Below, in pieces: positions 9,179-16,388 of a stretch of 35,730 nucleotides of DNA (its first letter is position 1; each line of letters begins with the position of its first letter). The notes below the pieces were generated by a model, which saw nothing but the letters and a program-made list of their open reading frames with translations, was not told the origin of the DNA and ran no database searches. The DNA is from an uncultured Pedobacter sp. (GTDB lineage Bacteria > Bacteroidota > Bacteroidia > Sphingobacteriales > Sphingobacteriaceae): assembly GCF_946479715.1 (NCBI RefSeq), contig NZ_CAMLHF010000034.1, positions 1 through 35,730 of the forward strand, written 5' to 3'. Position numbers and translations under genes: made by a program.

Positions 9179-9194
9179 TGTAGGGGTAAAATAA

Positions 9195-9998
9195 CTAAAT
9201 AATTTTAAAATTATCAGCATCTCTTAGAAAAGGAAAACTATTGCGGGTTTTAACCAATTCATCGTATCCTATGCTAAAGGTGTATAGGTCTTCATCTTCA
9301 GGTTTGTAATAAACAGTTTTTCCCATTGGATCAATACATTGAGAATGACCACTGTGATAAACTTCTTTTCCATCATGACCAACCCTGTTTGTGGCAATCA
9401 CATAACTTTGATTTTCGATGGCACGGGCAGGAATAAGTGCATTCCAATGGCTCGATCTTTTATCAGGCCAACTTGCAATTAATAATAATATGTCATATTC
9501 GGCATTTTGATTACGCAGCCATACAGGGAAACGAAGGTCGTAGCAGATAGCTAAACGTATTTTCCAGCCTTTTAAGTCCACAATCACTTTGTCGTGGCCA
9601 GGAGTGTAGGTTTTATCTTCATCACCTAAACCAAAAAGATGGCGTTTATCATAATGGCTAAAACTACCATCAGGCAACATCCATATTAAGCGGTTATAGT
9701 ATTTATCATTTTCTTTTATAATTAAACTTCCGGTAACAACACAATCGTATTTATCGGCAGTTTGGGCCATCCATTGCATTGTTTTTCCGTTCATTTCTTC
9801 GGCAAGGGCGGCAGCATTCATGCTAAAACCTGTATTGAACATCTCTGGAAGTATGATCAGATCTGTTTTCTCTTTTATCCCCATTGATAGTCTGAGGGCA
9901 AGGTTCTGTAAGTTTTTATCTATGTTTTCCCAAAACAGATAGGCCTGATAAATTGTAATTTTGAGATTGCTAATATTCAGGTTATTTGGTTGATCCAT
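9195..9998 (-). CDS. Nitrilase-superfamily omega-amidase (YafV-like, 2-oxoglutaramate amidase)
   Basis: This 267-residue carbon-nitrogen hydrolase has the full catalytic triad: E52 in LPEMFNTGFSM, K118 in HYDKRHLF, and nucleophile C152 in ICYDLRFPVW. The motifs NTGFSM and DKRHLFGLGDED match the YafV/omega-amidase branch, which hydrolyses 2-oxoglutaramate or 2-oxosuccinamate to the keto acid plus ammonia. Its position 24 bp after a YbdL-like aminotransferase fits the glutamine transaminase/omega-amidase couple known in methionine salvage and glutamine use. Signal sequence and membrane segments are absent, so it is cytoplasmic. Substrate specificity is inferred from motif similarity and context. 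Confidence 0.87.
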   Translation of the reverse strand: MDQPNNLNISNLKITIYQAYLFWENIDKNLQNLALRLSMGIKEKTDLIILPEMFNTGFSMNAAALAEEMNGKTMQWMAQTADKYDCVVTGSLIIKENDKYYNRLIWMLPDGSFSHYDKRHLFGLGDEDKTYTPGHDKVIVDLKGWKIRLAICYDLRFPVWLRNQNAEYDILLLIASWPDKRSSHWNALIPARAIENQSYVIATNRVGHDGKEVYHSGHSQCIDPMGKTVYYKPEDEDLYTFSIGYDELVKTRNSFPFLRDADNFKII

Positions 9999-10022
9999 TA
10001 TTCTAATTTAAAGGGATGTAAA

Positions 10023-11168
10023 TTATAACTTCATTAGTCCTTCAACGGCTTTTTCTAATGTTTCGTGCTTTTTAGCAAAACAAAAGCGTAATACTTTATG
10101 ATCTGTTTTTCTAATGTAGAAGGCCGAAACAGGTATGCTCGCTACTCCATTTTCCCTGACAAGCTTTTGGGCCATATCCGTATCTTTCTCATCATTCAAG
10201 TGAGCATAGCTAACACATTGAAAATAAGAACCATGACAAGGTAATAATTTAAATTTAGTTTCGCCAAGTAATGAACGGAAGAAATCCCGCTTTTCCTGGA
10301 AAAATTCGGGTAATCCGCTATATGTTTCAGGGTCTTTAAGGTAATTGGCTACACCCACCTGCATTGGCGTGTTTACACTAAAAACGTTGAACTGGTGTAC
10401 TTTACGAAATTCCTTCATTAGGTTGGCAGGAGCAAGGCAGTAGCCTAGTTTCCATCCTGTTGTGTGTAGTAATTTGCCAAATGATGCTGCAATAAAACTT
10501 CTGTCTCTTAATTCGGGATATAAAGCCAGGCTATGGTGTTTTTTACCATCAAATATGATGTGCTCATACACCTCATCACTTAGAATAAGTACATCTGTAT
10601 TCTTAGTGAGTTTAATAAGTGCTTTGATGTCCTTTTCCGTTAAAATACTACCTGTAGGGTTGTGTGGGCTATTTAAAATGATCATTTTGGTGTTCACCGT
10701 AAATAGTTTCTTTACCATTTCCCAATCGATCTCATAATCCGGTGGCACCATTTCGTACGGTTTTACCAATCCGCCCAATAATTTAATTGCAGGAGCATAG
10801 GAGTCATAAGCCGGTTCAAAAATAATTACCTCGTCACCAGCAGTAATGCACGAAGATAATGCCGTAAAGATAGCCTGTGTTCCGCCTGCGGTAACCGTAA
10901 CTTCAGTGTCTGGATTATAATCGGCATCATAAAGCGTATTGGCTTTTTCTGCAATAAGTTCTCTAAGCGATTGTAATCCGGGCATAGGAGCATACTGATT
11001 AAAGCCCTTCTTCATTGCATCAGCTACAAAATCTACCAGTTTAGGATCGCAGTCATAATCTGGAAATCCTTGTGATAGGTTTATAGCATTATGTTCTTCA
11101 GCGAGTTTAGACATCACCGTAAAAATAGTAGTGCCAACTGTGGGTAATTTGGAATTTATAGATATCAT
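10023..11168 (-). CDS. Class I/II PLP aminotransferase (methionine/glutamine aminotransferase, YbdL-like)
   Basis: This 381-residue fold-type I aminotransferase has LSQGFPDYDCDP near the N terminus, the cofactor-phosphate TAGGTQAIF segment, NSPHNPTG (Asn and Pro around PLP), SDEVYEH, and the PLP Schiff-base lysine K232 in ASFGKLLHTTGWK. A C-terminal LRFCFAK holds the carboxylate-binding Arg. The pattern is that of methionine aminotransferase YbdL and kynurenine/glutamine transaminase K. Such enzymes use glutamine as donor and yield oxoglutaramate, which the next gene product would hydrolyse and so pull the reaction forward. It is the first gene of the minus-strand operon and is divergent from the YhhQ-type gene across 67 bp. 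Confidence 0.88.
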   Translation of the reverse strand: MISINSKLPTVGTTIFTVMSKLAEEHNAINLSQGFPDYDCDPKLVDFVADAMKKGFNQYAPMPGLQSLRELIAEKANTLYDADYNPDTEVTVTAGGTQAIFTALSSCITAGDEVIIFEPAYDSYAPAIKLLGGLVKPYEMVPPDYEIDWEMVKKLFTVNTKMIILNSPHNPTGSILTEKDIKALIKLTKNTDVLILSDEVYEHIIFDGKKHHSLALYPELRDRSFIAASFGKLLHTTGWKLGYCLAPANLMKEFRKVHQFNVFSVNTPMQVGVANYLKDPETYSGLPEFFQEKRDFFRSLLGETKFKLLPCHGSYFQCVSYAHLNDEKDTDMAQKLVRENGVASIPVSAFYIRKTDHKVLRFCFAKKHETLEKAVEGLMKL

Positions 11169-11235
11169 GTTTAAGCGAAAATAGAAATAATATTTATCCT
11201 GTTATATCAGAATTATTTAATAATTTCAACCTGCT

Positions 11236-12006
11236 ATGACTTTTAAAACAAAAGAGAGCAGGTTACTGCTTATTTTAGGGAGCTTCTTTGTCGCGAACGC
11301 CATACTCTCAGAGTTTATTGGTGTAAAGATATTTACAGTTGAAGGTACTCTTGGTATCGAAAAGTTTAATATTAATTTACTGGGGGTACCCAATCTTTCG
11401 TATAATATGTCGGCCGGAGTTTTAACCTGGCCCATTATATTTATCATGACTGATATTATAAATGAGTATTTTGGAGTGCGACAAGTTCGTTATTTATCTA
11501 TTCTAACAGCCATTTTAATAGCATATGCCTTTATTGTTGTAGGTGGAGCTATGCAGTTACAGCCTTCCGATTTTTGGGTTACACAAACCATTAATGGCGA
11601 ATCATTAAATATGAACAATGCCTTTGCCGGTATATTCGGGCAGGGTATGTGGATCATAGTAGGCTCTATTGTTGCTTTCCTTGTAGGCCAGATTGCTGAT
11701 GTGCTTATTTTTCATAAAATTAAGAAGATTACCGGCGACAAGGCCTTGTGGTTACGTGCCACCGGTTCAACATTAGTTTCGCAATGTATTGATAGTTTTG
11801 TGGTTATCTTTATTGCTTTTTATCTTAACCCCCAGTACCACTGGAGCTGGCAAATGGTTGCTGCAATAGGCCTGGTAAATTACACCTATAAGTTCGTGGT
11901 AGCCATTCTGATGACTCCCATATTATATGTTGTTCATGGGATTATAGACAGATATCTTGGAAAAGACCTATCTCATCGGATGATAACAATGGCAGGCAGG
12001 AGGTAA
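11236..12006 (+). CDS. Queuosine precursor transporter, YhhQ/VUT family (DUF165)
   Basis: This 256-residue inner-membrane protein has about six to seven hydrophobic segments. Family features are FFVANAILSEFIGVK near the N terminus, ITDIINEYFG-like TDIINEYFGVRQVR after the second or third segment, GQIADVLIFHKIKK, and the C-terminal STLVSQCIDSFVVIFIAFY. YhhQ of E. coli takes up preQ0 and preQ1 for queuosine salvage. With queE at 3.5 kb the organism appears able both to make and to salvage deazaguanine precursors. I looked for a preQ1 riboswitch upstream and did not recognise one in the 67-bp intergenic region. The gene is convergent with the Rnk-like gene, 5 bp apart. Confidence 0.9.
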   Translation: MTFKTKESRLLLILGSFFVANAILSEFIGVKIFTVEGTLGIEKFNINLLGVPNLSYNMSAGVLTWPIIFIMTDIINEYFGVRQVRYLSILTAILIAYAFIVVGGAMQLQPSDFWVTQTINGESLNMNNAFAGIFGQGMWIIVGSIVAFLVGQIADVLIFHKIKKITGDKALWLRATGSTLVSQCIDSFVVIFIAFYLNPQYHWSWQMVAAIGLVNYTYKFVVAILMTPILYVVHGIIDRYLGKDLSHRMITMAGRR

Positions 12007-12011
12007 GTGGA

Positions 12012-12389
12012 TTACATCCTGTTTACCGATAATATTTTAAACTCCTGTAAACCATCGGGCATTTCCCAGGTAATAATATCGTTTGTTCTGTAGCCAAACA
12101 GTGCAATTCCAATGGGAGCAAAAACTGATACTTTTTGAACTTTAATGTTTGCTTCTTCGGGCATTACAAGTTTAAAGGTAAATTCTTTACCGGTTTTGGT
12201 ATTTGCGATACGAGCTTCAGATTTTAGGCATACTACATCAGATGGAAGTTCCTCTTCTGAATATATGGTGGCTTCTTTTAATTCGTTACTTAATTTTTCT
12301 TTGTTATAAGCGCTCATATTTGATTTTTCCAGATGTTCTTTTAATAATTTAAAGTCGCTTTTTGATAATGACAATGATTTAGTTTCCAT
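12012..12389 (-). CDS. GreA/GreB C-terminal-domain protein, Rnk-like
   Basis: This 125-residue protein has a short helical N-terminal part (about 1-45) and a C-terminal FKBP-like GreA/GreB domain (about 50-125). The tell-tale segment is VFAPIGIALFGYRTNDIITW, equivalent to the SPIGxALLG motif of Gre factors. The long coiled-coil finger of GreA/GreB with its acidic tip residues is absent, which makes the Rnk (regulator of nucleoside diphosphate kinase) group the best fit. Rnk binds RNA polymerase, but its role in Bacteroidota is not established. It is a single gene, convergent with the transporter and followed upstream by a 560-bp gap. Confidence 0.8.
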   Translation of the reverse strand: METKSLSLSKSDFKLLKEHLEKSNMSAYNKEKLSNELKEATIYSEEELPSDVVCLKSEARIANTKTGKEFTFKLVMPEEANIKVQKVSVFAPIGIALFGYRTNDIITWEMPDGLQEFKILSVNRM

Positions 12390-12949
12390 GATCTTGAATG
12401 TGTTGTGAATTAATATTTGTTATATTTTTTCAAAAAATTAAATACACGATTCAGGCTTTTGCTGAAAAGGTATTAAAATTGAAAATTGAAAAATGAGAAA
12501 AAGCAGATTTTTATCAGGTGCTTTTAACCCCCGCATCGAAAAAAGAAAATCGAAATGATACGGGGCTTAATTAATAAAGTCCTTGCTGGTGGTTTGAAAA
12601 CTAAAACCGAAAGGATAGTTTTCTCTAAAAAACCTTTTGAAAAGCGCATACGCATGTAACTGATGCCTGTTGTAGGCGCCAACAATAGCTTTTTGTATGT
12701 TCTTTTGGTAATTCATTGCTTGCTAATGTCGCCACCTTTTTCCTCATTTCAAAAGAAAATCGGCTTTTACAATAAAAAATGATCTGGAGTTTACTTAGTG
12801 AAAGCCTTGATGTAAGGATGAAAGTAAGCTATTTCGAGAGATTACTGGTGCTAGGGCGTTGCTAGGGCCTCGGTAGGGCATCACTAGGGTATTGACTGGG
12901 CTGCAAGCCCTACTAAGGCCCTAGTGATGCCCTGCCAATGGATAAGCAA
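12390..12949. other. Gene-poor 560-bp intergenic region
   Basis: No convincing gene lies here. Contents seen: AT-rich DNA next to the Rnk-like start; an imperfect hairpin pairing 12529-12537 with 12557-12565 (one mismatch, 19-nt loop); a possible 34-codon basic ORF on the plus strand at 12555-12659; and at the right end an 11-bp periodic, partly palindromic repeat (12851-12938) described separately. No tRNA, IS fragment or CRISPR unit is seen. Confidence 0.6.
12851..12938. repeat. Eight-unit 11-bp periodic repeat forming a large palindrome
   Basis: Starting at 12851 every 11 bp there is CTAGGGC or a variant: units at 12851, 12862, 12873, 12884 and 12895 carry the G-rich strand. Units at 12906, 12917 and 12928 carry its complement (GCCCT) in the same 11-bp phase. 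The result is a stem of 18 bp (12872-12889 with 12919-12936, one T/G pair that is a wobble in RNA). Its 29-nt loop holds a 5-bp inner hairpin (12898-12902 with 12906-12910). A competing 9-bp stem pairs CTAGGGCCT (12862-12870) with AGGCCCTAG (12916-12924). It begins 11 bp beyond the RES toxin stop codon. Function is unknown; no T run follows, so it is not a standard terminator. Confidence 0.75.
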
Positions 12950-13399
12950 TTAGCTTTTTATTCTTCTATCAAAAACAAAAAGTTCCGATTTTAATAATTT
13001 TATTGATTTAAAATCCGGATGATTGGGATTTATCAGGTAATTGTATTCTGCTATGATGATAGAAGAGGGGACTTTTAAAACGGCCGATTTGCCCTCGTTG
13101 ATCCAGTCTTCTCCAATTTTTTGAGTTAATGGTATGTTGTGGTATTCAATCCAATTACCTGGTAATTTTTTAATATCTACAGGGATGATCCTTATGTCGT
13201 CTGGAATTTCAATAGTCATTACCTGAAAAGATTGGTTTAATCCTATTTGATTTCTGTGGACAACATTTTCCAGACAAGCCAGTGAGCGCGAGCCTGCGCT
13301 GTATATTACTTCTATATCGTTAGGATTCCAGCGCGCGGCTCTGCCCGAAGCAAACAGCTTAGTGGCATATTTAGCTAATGCTATACGAAATACATGCAT
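12950..13399 (-). CDS. RES-domain toxin of a type II toxin-antitoxin pair
   Basis: This 149-residue protein is a RES-domain toxin, a family in which characterised members break down NAD+ by a fold related to ADP-ribosyltransferases. The N-terminal FRIALAKYATKLFASGRAARW block has the conserved Arg residues. IYSAGSRSLACLE holds Tyr33 and Glu44, and VPSSIIIAEYNYLINPNHPDF holds the conserved Ser (112/113) and the NYLINPxHP signature. All expected key residues are present, so the toxin looks intact. It follows the Xre/MbcA-like gene by 2 bp, the normal antitoxin-first order. The 3' end abuts the 11-bp periodic palindrome. NAD+ depletion is known for relatives and inferred here. Confidence 0.9.
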   Translation of the reverse strand: MHVFRIALAKYATKLFASGRAARWNPNDIEVIYSAGSRSLACLENVVHRNQIGLNQSFQVMTIEIPDDIRIIPVDIKKLPGNWIEYHNIPLTQKIGEDWINEGKSAVLKVPSSIIIAEYNYLINPNHPDFKSIKLLKSELFVFDRRIKS

Positions 13400-13401
13400 A
13401 A

Positions 13402-13866
13402 TTAAGCTAAATCACCGTATTCAATCCTTATCAGTTCCTCTTCAATTAAGGTAATACCGGTAATGGTATCCATAAGATCGAAAGGGGTTTGATTGCCAAG
13501 ACCATATGAAGGAGTGTTTAGCCACTGATGAAAAAGCTTTGCAGACCCAAAAATTTCGATGCCTTTATCAAAAAGAGAAAAAGATTTTAAAAGCTTTTCA
13601 CTTAAAGCGGCATCTAGCTTTGATGAATTTGAAACGTAATTTTGTATCGTTTTTACATTTGTTTTAAAAGTATCCTGAAATTCTTCTTTGGTGAAACCTG
13701 AAAGATTAAGAAAATCAATGGCGGCCTTTGCTGATAACCCATTTTTAGAATTGGTAAGAACACTTATTGGGTTGCCATATAACGATTGATAAGACGCAAT
13801 AACCGCGCTTTCTGAAACAACAGATACTTTTGATTTTGTTTTGTATGGTTTTGGAGTATTTGCCAT
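13402..13866 (-). CDS. Xre/MbcA/ParS-type antitoxin (DUF2384) of the RES pair
   Basis: This 154-residue protein has an N-terminal disordered basic stretch (about 1-20) and a helical region at about 35-100 (KAAIDFLNLSGFTKEEFQDTFKTNVKTIQNYV) that reads as an Xre-type helix-turn-helix. The C-terminal DUF2384 domain has FGSAKLFHQWLNTPSYGLGNQTPFDLMDT, the LNxPxxxLGxxxPxDLL-like signature of MbcA/Xre toxin-binding antitoxins (listed here with its key residues only). In this class the antitoxin covers the toxin active site and represses the shared promoter. The operon probably starts just upstream of 13866. The pair is convergent with nothing mobile, and base composition looks like the neighbours. 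Confidence 0.88.
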   Translation of the reverse strand: MANTPKPYKTKSKVSVVSESAVIASYQSLYGNPISVLTNSKNGLSAKAAIDFLNLSGFTKEEFQDTFKTNVKTIQNYVSNSSKLDAALSEKLLKSFSLFDKGIEIFGSAKLFHQWLNTPSYGLGNQTPFDLMDTITGITLIEEELIRIEYGDLA

Positions 13867-13908
13867 AATGCTTTTATCTAGTATAAAACAAATATAGGAA
13901 TTTTTTCC

Positions 13909-14316
13909 TTAATTATTGGAATTTTTTCTCGTTTGTTTTTGTTGATAATCATCATGGCCACTTAATACCCTTTTTACGGAGTTGAGCATCTCGTCGAGAT
14001 CAAAGGGTTTGCTGATAAAACCGTTGGCACAGGCCTCTTCTAAAACCGCTCTTTCGGCGGCATGGGCCGACATAATTATAATTGCAATATGGCTGGTTTT
14101 TTTATTGGTTTTTAAGTCTCTGCAAATACTTATACCGTTGCCGTCGGGCAACTTTACATCTAAAAGTATCAATTCAGGATGCTGAATTGATACTTTTTCA
14201 TAAAAATCTTTTGCAGTCCCGGAAGTCAGCACCTCATAACCAGCTTCCGCCAATACGTATTCAACTATAAAACGGATATCTTCGTCATCCTCAACAACAT
14301 GTATAAGTTCGGCCAT
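13909..14316 (-). CDS. Single-domain response regulator (CheY-like receiver)
   Basis: This 135-residue protein is a receiver domain with no output domain. The acidic pair E9/D10/D11 (VVEDDEDI), phospho-acceptor D53 (LLDVKLPDG), switch Ser83 (IIMSAHA) and Lys103 (ISKPF) are all present, so it should be phosphorylatable. About 15 polar residues follow the last helix. No histidine kinase is adjacent, so it is an orphan; such proteins often shuttle phosphate between hybrid kinases or act by protein binding. It is 42 bp upstream of the antitoxin gene on the same strand but is probably a separate unit. Confidence 0.92.
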   Translation of the reverse strand: MAELIHVVEDDEDIRFIVEYVLAEAGYEVLTSGTAKDFYEKVSIQHPELILLDVKLPDGNGISICRDLKTNKKTSHIAIIIMSAHAAERAVLEEACANGFISKPFDLDEMLNSVKRVLSGHDDYQQKQTRKNSNN

Positions 14317-14445
14317 GGCATAATCATTTGTGTAGTTCGCTTTAGAAAATAACCTGTGAACTTATAAAAGGTTTTAAAAAAAAAGAGTTCGGGTACAAAA
14401 AGTGCAATAGAAGTGAAGTTATGCGCGTTTATTTCCAAAATAATA

Positions 14446-14453
14446 TATATTTG
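14446..14453 (+). promoter_or_regulatory. Predicted -7 promoter element of the histone-like gene
   Basis: TATATTTG matches the Bacteroidota consensus TAnnTTTG exactly. It lies 24 bp before the ATG at 14478, leaving a leader of about 18 bases. The surrounding DNA is strongly AT-rich, which raises the chance of a random match, and no clear -33 box is seen. Confidence 0.4.
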
Positions 14454-14477
14454 GCTTATAAATTAAAAAATCAAAAC

Positions 14478-14654
14478 ATGGAAAAATTTTCAAAAGTTAA
14501 AGAATTGTTAGCTTCTGTTGAGGCTGATGCTGAGAAATTTTACAATTCTGGCAACAATGCAGCTGGAACAAGAGTACGTAAAGCTATGCAAGATTTAAAA
14601 GTTCTTGCTCAAGAAATTCGTGCTGAAGTTACAGAGAAAAAAAACGCTAAATAA
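14478..14654 (+). CDS. Hc1-type histone H1-like DNA-associated protein
   Basis: The product is a 58-residue, lysine-rich, largely helical protein beginning MEKFSKVKELLASVEADAEKF and ending in a basic EKKNAK tail. Proteins of this size and sequence pattern are common in Cytophaga, Flavobacterium and Pedobacter and are assigned to the Hc1 (histone H1-like) family, thought to associate with nucleoid DNA. I chose the ATG at 14478 rather than the in-frame ATG at 14421: the upstream 19 codons cross the predicted -7 element and are not typical of the family. A strong hairpin terminator follows at 14674. DNA binding is inferred from the family only. Confidence 0.8.
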   Translation: MEKFSKVKELLASVEADAEKFYNSGNNAAGTRVRKAMQDLKVLAQEIRAEVTEKKNAK

Positions 14655-14673
14655 GTATTAGTTTATTTAAATA

Positions 14674-14706
14674 TCAGTAGCGGTTTTTGCCGCTACTGAA
14701 TATTTT
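14674..14706 (+). terminator. Intrinsic terminator after the histone-like gene
   Basis: A perfect 10-bp stem TCAGTAGCGG (14674-14683) / CCGCTACTGA (14690-14699) encloses a TTTTTG loop and is followed by the AT-rich ATATTTT. It lies 20 bp after the histone-like stop codon and 10 bp before the aldo/keto reductase start, so that gene should have its own promoter or depend on read-through. Confidence 0.7.
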
Positions 14707-14715
14707 ATCTATTAT

Positions 14716-15711
14716 ATGCCATATACACCCAGTTCCAGCCGATATACTCAAATGCAATACCGCCGTTGCGGTAACAGTGGGTTAAAACTTCCAGCAATTT
14801 CATTAGGCCTATGGCATAATTTTGGTCATTTAGACCAATTGGAAAATTGCAGCAACATATTAAAACTCGCTTTTGATAGTGGTATTACTCACTTCGATCT
14901 TGCTAATAACTACGGCCCGCCTCCAGGTTCAGCCGAAGAAAATTTTGGTAAGCTATTGAAGAGAGACTTTGCCGGTTACAGAGATGAAATGATCATTTCA
15001 AGTAAGGCTGGCTATACCATGTGGGATGGACCTTATGGCGATTGGGGTTCTAAAAAGTATCTGGTATCAAGTTTAGATCAGAGTTTAAAAAGAATGGAGC
15101 TAGATTATGTTGATATTTTTTATCACCATCGTCCAGATCCGGAAACTCCGCTTGAGGAAACTATGGCGGCATTAGATCTGATTGTTCGTCAGGGTAAGGC
15201 ATTATATGTAGGTATATCTAATTATAAACCGGAAGAGGCCGCCCGTGCCATTCAAATTCTAAAAGAACTCGGTACTCCATGCATTATTCATCAGCCCAAA
15301 TACTCTATGTATGAGCGTTGGATAGAAGATGGTTTGTTAGACCTTTTAGGTAATGAAGGTGTTGGCTGTATTCCATTTTCGCCGTTGGCACAAGGAATGC
15401 TTACCGATAAATATTTAAAAGGTATTCCTGAGGATTCGAGAGCAGCAAAGTCTCATGGATTTTTACAACGTGATCAAATTACTGACGAAAAACTAGCTCA
15501 GCTTAATAAACTGAATGCAATAGCTCAGGAAAGAGGACAAAAATTGGCCCATATGGCGCTGTCGTGGATTTTACGCGACGAAAGAATTACTTCTGTATTG
15601 GTAGGCGCAAGCAAACCTGAGCAGCTTGCTGATTCATTAAAGTGCCTTGAGAATACCAATTTTACTAAAGATGAATTAAACAGAATCGATCTTATTTTAT
15701 CTAATTCTTAA
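14716..15711 (+). CDS. Aldo/keto reductase, YghZ-like (L-glyceraldehyde 3-phosphate reductase group)
   Basis: This 331-residue NADPH-dependent (beta/alpha)8 reductase has the catalytic tetrad D61, Y66 (DLANNYGP), K97 (SSKAGY) and H138 (YHHRPD). The N-terminal YRRCGNSGLKLPAISLGLWHNFG and the PPPGSAEENFG insert are characteristic of the YghZ/AKR14 group, which acts on small aldehydes such as L-glyceraldehyde 3-phosphate and methylglyoxal. The C-terminal SSVLVGASKPEQL-like segment (ITSVLVGASKPEQL) is the cofactor-binding end. It is followed by the YceH-family gene after 10 bp, probably one operon. Physiological substrate is not determined. Confidence 0.9.
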   Translation: MPYTPSSSRYTQMQYRRCGNSGLKLPAISLGLWHNFGHLDQLENCSNILKLAFDSGITHFDLANNYGPPPGSAEENFGKLLKRDFAGYRDEMIISSKAGYTMWDGPYGDWGSKKYLVSSLDQSLKRMELDYVDIFYHHRPDPETPLEETMAALDLIVRQGKALYVGISNYKPEEAARAIQILKELGTPCIIHQPKYSMYERWIEDGLLDLLGNEGVGCIPFSPLAQGMLTDKYLKGIPEDSRAAKSHGFLQRDQITDEKLAQLNKLNAIAQERGQKLAHMALSWILRDERITSVLVGASKPEQLADSLKCLENTNFTKDELNRIDLILSNS

Positions 15712-15721
15712 GAAAAGCTTA

Positions 15722-16375
15722 ATGGATTCACCACAGACCCTGCCGGTTTTAAATGCCGAAGAACTTCGTGTTTTAGGTGTATTAATGGAGAAATCCAAGA
15801 CTACGCCTGAGTATTATCCAATGACGATTAATGCAATTACAGCAGCTTGTAATCAAAAAACTTCTCGTAAGCCGGTTGTACAATACGATGAGCAGACGGT
15901 AATACTGGCTCTTGATACCTTAAAAAGGAAGAGTTTAATTTCAACTGCAACAGGTGGTTCCAGCAGGAGCATTAAGTACAAACATAATTTTGCTATTGTT
16001 TTCCCGGTAACGCCTCAGGAGGTAGCTATTATTTGTTTGCTAATGTTAAGAGGTGCACAAACACCAGGTGAATTAAATACGAATTCGGGCAGATTATATG
16101 AGTTTGAGTCACTGGAAGATGTACAGTCTGTACTTGAAAGACTATCAGATCCGGAAATGCCTTATGTTTTGCAGCTACCTAAGCGCGCAGGCCAAAAGGA
16201 AATGCGTTATGTACATTTGTTGAGCGGAACCCCTGATTTAACACAGGATGATTCGATAGACGACAATTTCAGCAGACCCGCAAGTGACTTGGAACTGCGA
16301 TTGGCAAAAGTAGAAGAGGAGCTTGCAATAATGAAAGCCGATTTCGATAAACTTATGAAAGAATTGATGGGGTAA
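15722..16375 (+). CDS. YceH family protein (DUF480)
   Basis: The 217-residue protein matches the YceH/DUF480 family from its first residues: LNAEELRVLGVLMEKSKTTPEYYPMT, then NQKTSRKPVV, TGGSSRSIKYKHNF and MLRGAQTPGELNTNSGRLYEF (each given by its key part). The family has two tandem winged-helix domains (about 1-90 and 95-175) and here ends in a coiled-coil tail of about 30 residues (LELRLAKVEEELAIMKADF). Its cellular role is not established; the fold suggests DNA or protein binding. It follows the aldo/keto reductase by 10 bp. A weak 6-bp hairpin overlaps its stop codon (16370-16384). Confidence 0.88.
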   Translation: MDSPQTLPVLNAEELRVLGVLMEKSKTTPEYYPMTINAITAACNQKTSRKPVVQYDEQTVILALDTLKRKSLISTATGGSSRSIKYKHNFAIVFPVTPQEVAIICLLMLRGAQTPGELNTNSGRLYEFESLEDVQSVLERLSDPEMPYVLQLPKRAGQKEMRYVHLLSGTPDLTQDDSIDDNFSRPASDLELRLAKVEEELAIMKADFDKLMKELMG

Positions 16376-16388
16376 GTTTTACCCAATA

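Noticed and set aside
8144..9220. Glycosylasparaginase starting at 9220
   Set aside because: This start would overlap the omega-amidase gene and put 14 extra hydrophobic residues before a Tat-like RRKFIK signal; 9178 fits better.
11169..11235. preQ1 riboswitch in front of the transporter
   Set aside because: No pseudoknot-forming pattern or C-rich loop with matching A-rich tail was recognisable in the 67-bp region; the same holds before queE.
11226..11447. Minus-strand 73-aa ORF over the transporter start
   Set aside because: It is antisense to a clear YhhQ family gene and shows no domain.
12529..12565. Intrinsic terminator
   Set aside because: The stem has a mismatch, a 19-nt loop and no following T run, and no gene ends there on the plus strand.
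12851..12938. CRISPR array
   Set aside because: The units are 11 bp with no spacers and invert half way; CRISPR repeats are about 23-47 bp with unique spacers and one orientation.
12390..12949. Insertion sequence or phage remnant in the gene-poor gap
   Set aside because: No transposase or integrase frame, terminal inverted repeat or target duplication was seen; the only repeat is the 11-bp array.
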